In this document: positions 60,480-64,000 of the stretch, piece after piece | How positions within the stretch are numbered: position 1 is the first letter of the stretch | Layout: each line of letters begins with the position of its first letter | From: Saccharibacillus kuerlensis DSM 22868 | GTDB lineage: Bacteria; Bacillota; Bacilli; Paenibacillales; Paenibacillaceae | Direction of reading: 5' to 3' | NCBI RefSeq assembly: GCF_000378145.1 | Contig: NZ_KB899277.1 | Coordinates: 582,561 to 646,560, forward strand | DNA length: 64,000 nt | Notes under the pieces: generated by a model | What the model was told of the DNA's origin: nothing | The model's database searches: none | Seen by the model: only the letters and a program-made list of their open reading frames with translations | Position numbers and translations under genes: made by a program

Positions 60480-61490
60480 TCAATTGATTTTACGACTGGA
60501 ACCTCGCTTGACGAGCATGGATTCGAATACCACATGCCGATTCGCTGTCTCTCCTCCGATCAGATCAAACAAAATCTCAATGCTGACGTGAGCCATTTCA
60601 ACGCCAGGCTGGCTGATCGTATCCAGCGACGGGTGATAATACTCTGCCATTTCAATCCCGTCAAAGCCTACGATCGAAATATCGCCCGGAATCGATAATC
60701 CCGAAGAGAGCACCGCTTTTGCAGTACCGATTGCAATCGCGTCCGACGCGGAGAACATTGCCGTTATGCCGAGGTTTTTGTTCATCAACCGCTTGGCAGC
60801 CGCAAAACCGGAACTTGGCGCATACTCGCAATCTTCAACAAGCGCCGGATCGTATTCGATTCCGTGCTCTTCAAGCGCTTTTTTGTAGCCCAGCAGCCTG
60901 CGGCTGCCGATTGTATTTTCCTTGAAAGGAAAGCGAGCTAGGAAACAAATGTTTCGATGCCCCAATGAAATCAAATAATTCGTTGCCCGATAAGCGCTCT
61001 GCACATCATCAATCGATACGCTCGAATACACGGACGGATCAACATCCTTAAGCGTTGTAATCGTAGTCAAGACGAACGGAACTCCAAGCTGCCGGAATTC
61101 TTCTTCGGAGTGATCGTACGTTCCTCCCATGAAGATAATGCCGCACAGATTTTTCTCCTTGATCAACTGCATCGCTGCGGCAATCTCATCGACTCCGTCC
61201 TCCACATGCTGGATCATCAACGGATAACCTCTTAGGTGGACTTGGCGCTCCACTTCCTTCATCATATTGCCGAAAAAAGGATTCGAAATACCTTTGACCA
61301 TCAGTGCAATCATGTTGGACTGTGTTTTTTTCAAATTGCGGGCATTGCTGTTAGGAACATAATTGTACTGCTTGACTACAGCCAGCACTTTGGCGCGCGT
61401 GGTATCGCTGACGACGCCGCTGTTATTGAGCACTCTGGATACGGTAGATATGCCCACACCGGAAATTTTGGCAATGTCTTTAATATTCAT
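60480..61490 (-). CDS. LacI-family regulator at the head of the glucan cluster
   Basis: A 336-residue repressor: HTH NIKDIAKISGVGISTVSRVLNN (2-23), hinge YVPNSNARNLKKTQSN (~44-59), then a sugar-binding-like sensor ending RGSSRK. It lies 170 bases upstream of the importer operon on the same strand. Its own upstream region shares the 13-base operator with that operon, so it probably represses both, releasing when the imported sugar or a product binds. Confidence 0.9.
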   Translation of the reverse strand: MNIKDIAKISGVGISTVSRVLNNSGVVSDTTRAKVLAVVKQYNYVPNSNARNLKKTQSNMIALMVKGISNPFFGNMMKEVERQVHLRGYPLMIQHVEDGVDEIAAAMQLIKEKNLCGIIFMGGTYDHSEEEFRQLGVPFVLTTITTLKDVDPSVYSSVSIDDVQSAYRATNYLISLGHRNICFLARFPFKENTIGSRRLLGYKKALEEHGIEYDPALVEDCEYAPSSGFAAAKRLMNKNLGITAMFSASDAIAIGTAKAVLSSGLSIPGDISIVGFDGIEMAEYYHPSLDTISQPGVEMAHVSIEILFDLIGGETANRHVVFESMLVKRGSSRKIN

Positions 61491-61569
61491 TTTATTTGCC
61501 GCTTCACCTCGGTTATGAATCGACTGATTGAAGCATCCATAAGCCGATCCCTTTCAGTTTTCATCATTC

Positions 61570-61627
61570 ATAGGAAACGTTTCCTCTATTCAGTAAACGC
61601 TTTCTTACTTAATCGAATCGTTTCGAT
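61570..61627. promoter_or_regulatory. Operator cluster upstream of the second lacI gene
   Basis: In order: ATAGGAAACGTTTCC (61570-61584), whose core is a perfect 12-bp palindrome; AGTAAACGCTTTCT (61592-61605), a full match to the cre consensus; and GAATCGTTTCGAT (61615-61627), the 13-mer shared with the importer operon. Confidence 0.7.
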
Positions 61628-61834
61628 ACACATCATAAACCTGAATATTGGAAGTGTCAACATCCTTTTTTTTGAAATTCAACTTTCTAAAACACGTAAT
61701 CCGCCATGCTCCAGTCATTTTGGGATCAAAGCGTGATCATATAAAATTTTATTATAAAGTAAGCGTTGTCATTTTGTTGCTGTTTTGTTTTTCTAAAGGA
61801 TTAAAAAGCTCATATTAAATCTTTCAGTGTGTTT

Positions 61835-61849
61835 ATAGGAAACGTTTCC
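61835..61849. promoter_or_regulatory. Second ATAGGAAACGTTTCC operator
   Basis: Identical over 15 bases to 61570-61584, 265 bases away. A half-site AGGAAACGTC follows near 61916. The distance would allow a repressor loop. Confidence 0.5.
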
Positions 61850-62002
61850 ACATATTTTCGTCTTTCTGACAATTGCTGTTTGTGCCGCTTGTTCTCTTCT
61901 TATGCTTCTTAATAAAGGAAACGTCTTATCCCATTTTTCTTGTTTGTTCAGTTGGATTGCTGCTTCAGCGGCGAAGAACGTTCCGTTCCCTTTAGACAGC
62001 GC

Positions 62003-62038
62003 AAAACAGCCGGAGCAGCATCACTGTCCGGCTGTTTA
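62003..62038 (-). terminator. Terminator of the esterase gene
   Basis: AACAGCCGGA (62005-62014) and TCCGGCTGTT (62027-62036), a 10-bp stem; on the minus strand TTTTGCGC follows. Confidence 0.65.
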
Positions 62039-62114
62039 TAATTTCTTGATGCTAAATTCTTATTCGGTATTCGTACTTACATCCTTATAAAAACCTAATT
62101 GTCTTTCTGACAAA

Positions 62115-62918
62115 TTAGACTTCGGATGTAAATCCGTTCAAGCGCAGCCAAGACGCGCACTCTTCAGTCCAACGCCGAACGTGGTTGTCCCCTTCAGCCA
62201 TTCCCATACCATGACCGCCAAGCGCATACACATGCAGATCGAACGGAACACCGCTGCGTCCCAGCGCTGACGCGAACAGCAGGCTGTTTTCTACAGGTAC
62301 AAGGCCGTCTTCGGACGTGTGCCATAGGAAAGTCGGCGGCGTATCGCTTGTAACATTGCGTTCGCTGCAGAGCGCTTCGATTTGTTCTGAAGAAGCATCC
62401 GCTCCAAGCAGGGCGATACGGGATCCGGCATGCGTGTAGGGTTCATGCAGCGTGATGACCGGATAGCACAGCATCAGCAGATCCGGACGGCTGGAGCCGC
62501 GTTCGATAGGATCGGCCGCTTCCGGCATTCCGGCATCGTACAAAGTTCCGGCTGTCGAAGCCAAATGCCCCCCTGCCGAGAAACCAAGTACACCGATCCG
62601 CTGAGGATCAATACCGAATTCAGGCGCGCGGTGGCGCACCGTACGCACGGCGCGTTTAACGTCGGAGAGCGCATTCGGATAACGGTAAGGTGCTACACGA
62701 TAGCGAAGCACAAAGGCCGATATTCCCAGCGTATTCAGCCACAGGGCAATCGGTTCTCCTTCATGATCCGCGCGAAATTCATAACCTCCTCCCGGACATA
62801 CAATGACGGCTGCACGATTATCCCCTTCTACCAAATAGGGAAAAATTGCAGGTACATCTTCATCGCTTATTCCAAGTGCATGGGGAGCACCTTCCGGCCA
62901 TAATATTATGGGATTCAT
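62115..62918 (-). CDS. Alpha/beta hydrolase, acetyl-esterase (BD-FAE/Axe) type
   Basis: A 267-residue cytosolic hydrolase. Motifs are VIVCPGGGYEFRADHEGEPIALWLNTLGISAFVLRYRVAP (~38-77), nucleophile in GFSAGGHLA (~112-120), acid Asp in TSEDGLVP and His in ALGGHGMG (~238-245). This is the pattern of acetylxylan or sugar acetyl esterases that deacetylate imported oligosaccharides. No signal peptide. Its place beside the glucan cluster suggests a sugar-related substrate, but a separate promoter and terminator make it an independent gene. Confidence 0.85.
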   Translation of the reverse strand: MNPIILWPEGAPHALGISDEDVPAIFPYLVEGDNRAAVIVCPGGGYEFRADHEGEPIALWLNTLGISAFVLRYRVAPYRYPNALSDVKRAVRTVRHRAPEFGIDPQRIGVLGFSAGGHLASTAGTLYDAGMPEAADPIERGSSRPDLLMLCYPVITLHEPYTHAGSRIALLGADASSEQIEALCSERNVTSDTPPTFLWHTSEDGLVPVENSLLFASALGRSGVPFDLHVYALGGHGMGMAEGDNHVRRWTEECASWLRLNGFTSEV

Positions 62919-63355
62919 TCGTTCATCCTCCTATGGATCGCTTCTGCGCCGTTTTGCGGCCTGCTGCGGAACAGAAACGTTGATTTCGTTTCTGTTCGCG
63001 GCTTACCGGAAGCAGAAACATTATTTACGTTTCTGTTCGCGGCTTACCGGAAGTGAAACGTTGGTTTACGTTTCCACTTCGCGGCTTACATTTCCCATTA
63101 TACGCTTTGGAGAATGTAGCGAAAGGGGTTTCGGAAAATATGTGCTGTTCCGTTAATTACGAATCCCTTATAGAAAAACTGCCATTTCCAAAAATTTGTT
63201 GAGCTATATATATGCCACGGTAAACCATAAAAATCGGGAAGTGTTCAAAGCCGTCGACTTTCAAAATTGAACGCTGTCCTCCTCTTCTTCTTTCTGTGTT
63301 AAAATGATTGAACTATGCCGTAAAAAAAGCTTAATTGCAGACAGGGAGGAACCTC
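62919..63355. other. Intergenic region with a tandem hairpin array
   Basis: The array 62967-63089 lies in the promoter-proximal side of the esterase gene. From 63090 to 63340 no feature was recognised; AGGGAGG before 63356 is the ribosome binding site of the next gene. Confidence 0.6.
62967..63089. repeat. Three tandem 40-42-bp units, each with an internal hairpin
   Basis: Units at 62967-63006, 63007-63047 and 63048-63089. Each starts CGGAA and ends TTCGCGGCTTAC. Inside, CAGAAACG/CGTTTCTG (unit 1) becomes GTGAAACG/CGTTTCCAC (unit 3): both arms changed together. Confidence 0.85.
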
Positions 63356-63568
63356 ATGGCCACCAATCGCAGGCTCGAAAGCGAGCTGGATTTCCAAGAA
63401 GCGATGGATCAAGAACGAACCATCCGTGTGTTTCGTGATGACGAAATGATCAATGCCGGCGGCCTGATTATCCGCTTTGATGACTCGATGATCGCCGTCC
63501 AATCAAGCGTCAGCGATCTCGACTATTATGACCGTCAAACTTGCGAATTTTATGAATTGAGAAGATAG
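63356..63568 (+). CDS. Small conserved-looking protein of unknown function
   Basis: 70 residues, no signal peptide or membrane segment. It begins MATNRRLESELDFQEAMDQE; the rest has alternating hydrophobic residues (GGLIIRFDDSMIAVQSSVSDLDYYDRQTCEFYELRR) that suggest a small beta sheet. GGGAGG lies eight bases before ATG 63356; a frame extension upstream lacks a site. Codon use is normal for the window. No family recognised. Confidence 0.7.
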   Translation: MATNRRLESELDFQEAMDQERTIRVFRDDEMINAGGLIIRFDDSMIAVQSSVSDLDYYDRQTCEFYELRR

Positions 63569-63582
63569 TTTGGGAGAGTCCG

Positions 63583-63658
63583 AAATAGCTGCAAATATGC
63601 AGTTAAATGAGCGTCAGATCAACTTTATCTTGAAATAAGTGCGTGGATACAATTATTT
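63583..63658. repeat. Two more copies of the AATAAGTG palindrome family
   Basis: A diverged unit at 63583-63608 (AAATAGCTGC...GCAGTTAAAT) and a clearer one at 63633-63658 (AAATAAGTGC...ACAATTATTT). They are 50 bp apart, the same phase as in the array at 21411. Confidence 0.65.
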
Positions 63659-63760
63659 ATTCAATAAATGAAGCGTTGGAGAAAAAAGCGATCATTTAAT
63701 TGTATCAGCGTAGGCCTGTTGATTAACCAAAAAATAGCAAAAAGGACGCCTGTTTGTTAA

Positions 63761-64000
63761 GCTGTTTGTACCCCTACAAACATCGAAACGAGGCGACCTC
63801 ATGACAAAGTCTACGACATTCTCGAGTGTTCTGCAAACTGTATTTCCCCGCGAGCAAATCGAAGAGTTGCTCGCGGAAATCGGCTATGTCGATGTGGCTC
63901 GGAAGTTCACCGGTTACGATTTGTTTCTGTTTTTGGCTGAAGCGGCTTTGCAGCAGTGGAAGGGGTACCGGGATGCCGAACCGCGTCTGGCCGCCAGCGG
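63761..64000 (+). mobile_element. Left part of an IS4-type insertion sequence (cut by window edge)
   Basis: Defined by the transposase start at 63801. The hairpin TGTTTGTA/TACAAACA (63761-63780) precedes the gene. The true left inverted repeat lies upstream, possibly near 63730, but cannot be fixed without the other end. Confidence 0.6.
63801..64000 (+). CDS. IS4-family transposase, N-terminal part
   Basis: ATG at 63801 opens a frame that runs to the end of the window (66 complete codons). It begins MTKSTTFSSVLQTVFPRE and contains DVARKFTGYDLFLFLAEAAL followed by QQWKGYRD. This is the helical N-terminal region typical of IS4-group (DUF4372-like) transposases, before the DDE catalytic core. 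Whether the copy is intact cannot be seen. Target specificity is unknown. Confidence 0.75.
   Translation, partial: MTKSTTFSSVLQTVFPREQIEELLAEIGYVDVARKFTGYDLFLFLAEAALQQWKGYRDAEPRLAAS

Larger units (their letters stand above)
61491..62114. other. Operator-rich intergenic region
   Basis: Contains several palindromic operator candidates (61570-61627, 61835-61849) and the esterase terminator. No gene was supported. Confidence 0.7.

Noticed and set aside
61902..62090. Small plus-strand ORF
   Set aside because: Runs through a terminator hairpin and has no ribosome binding site.
1..64000. tRNA or rRNA genes
   Set aside because: No cloverleaf with conserved T-loop GGTTCRA and no rRNA segments were recognised by eye; a tRNA search program would be decisive.

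Overview
The window comes from a moderately GC-rich (about 50-55 %) Gram-positive Firmicute, most likely Paenibacillaceae (Paenibacillus or Saccharibacillus type). The evidence is strong AAAGGAGG ribosome binding sites, lipoprotein signal peptides on all solute-binding proteins, a Bacillus-type 7-1-7 Fur box, PreQ1-I and cobalamin riboswitches, a YesM/YesN-type sugar-sensing pair and LacI-regulated ABC sugar uptake. No tRNA, rRNA, CRISPR array or prophage module was seen. The window is mainly ordinary chromosome with many well-formed intrinsic terminators. The unusual material lies mostly in leaders, intergenic repeats and a few modified proteins.

Layout. 1-4 kb: the end of a Gfo/Idh/MocA oxidoreductase, a BCCT osmolyte transporter and a stand-alone, divergent MurE-like ligase. 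4-8 kb (minus): an orphan Fur-controlled ferric-siderophore binding lipoprotein, a HAD phosphatase and a cytosolic-looking 5'-nucleotidase/cyclic phosphodiesterase. 8-12 kb (plus): a phnD-phnC-phnE-phnE phosphonate-type importer behind PhoP-box-like repeats. 12-15 kb (minus): an RtcB RNA ligase translationally coupled to a BCS1-like AAA+ ATPase, preceded by a strong promoter, a 29-codon reading frame and a terminator. 15-21 kb: an M24 peptidase, a PreQ1-riboswitch-controlled queuosine-precursor transporter, TcyP-type cystine transporter and a chemoreceptor. 21.1-21.9 kb: a repeat-rich, gene-poor stretch. 22-26 kb (minus): a btuF-btuC-btuD vitamin B12 importer under a cobalamin riboswitch, then two paralogous small hydrophilic proteins. 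26-30 kb: lipoate ligase, a Cof-type phosphatase, a MITE-like element, small proteins and a PhnP-like hydrolase. 30-38 kb (minus): a sugar ABC importer with its YesM/YesN two-component system. 38-42 kb (minus): sbp-cysA-cysW-cysT sulfate importer. 42-50 kb: YjbQ, TetR, YigZ, Pgi, transketolase and a PnbA-type carboxylesterase. 49.7-61.5 kb (minus): two LacI repressors bracketing a GH94-related phosphorylase, a GH3 beta-glucosidase, a binding protein and two permeases. 62-64 kb: an acetyl-esterase-like hydrolase, a tandem hairpin array, a small conserved-looking protein and the start of an IS4-type transposase.

How the genes work together. The 50-60 kb cluster has the content and order of the characterised Listeria innocua beta-1,2-glucan (sophoro-oligosaccharide) cluster. 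Sugars would be imported by the binding protein and permeases, phosphorolysed to glucose-1-phosphate and the remainder hydrolysed by the GH3 enzyme. LacI-type operators and cre-like sites lie at the head of the importer operon and of one repressor gene. Sulfur uptake (TcyP, CysTWA-Sbp) shares a short GGAATAATG leader motif. Nutrient-limitation control is visible for iron (Fur), phosphorus (PhoP-like), cobalamin and queuosine precursors (riboswitches).

Most worth following up are the RtcB-AAA+ operon with its leader ORF and terminator, the 50-bp-phased palindrome family, the 14-residue tandem repeats at the N terminus of the BtuD-like ATPase, a large insertion in the ATP-lid of the YesM-type kinase, the MurE-like ligase with an altered specificity motif, and the multi-stem RNA-like structure between tkt and pgi.
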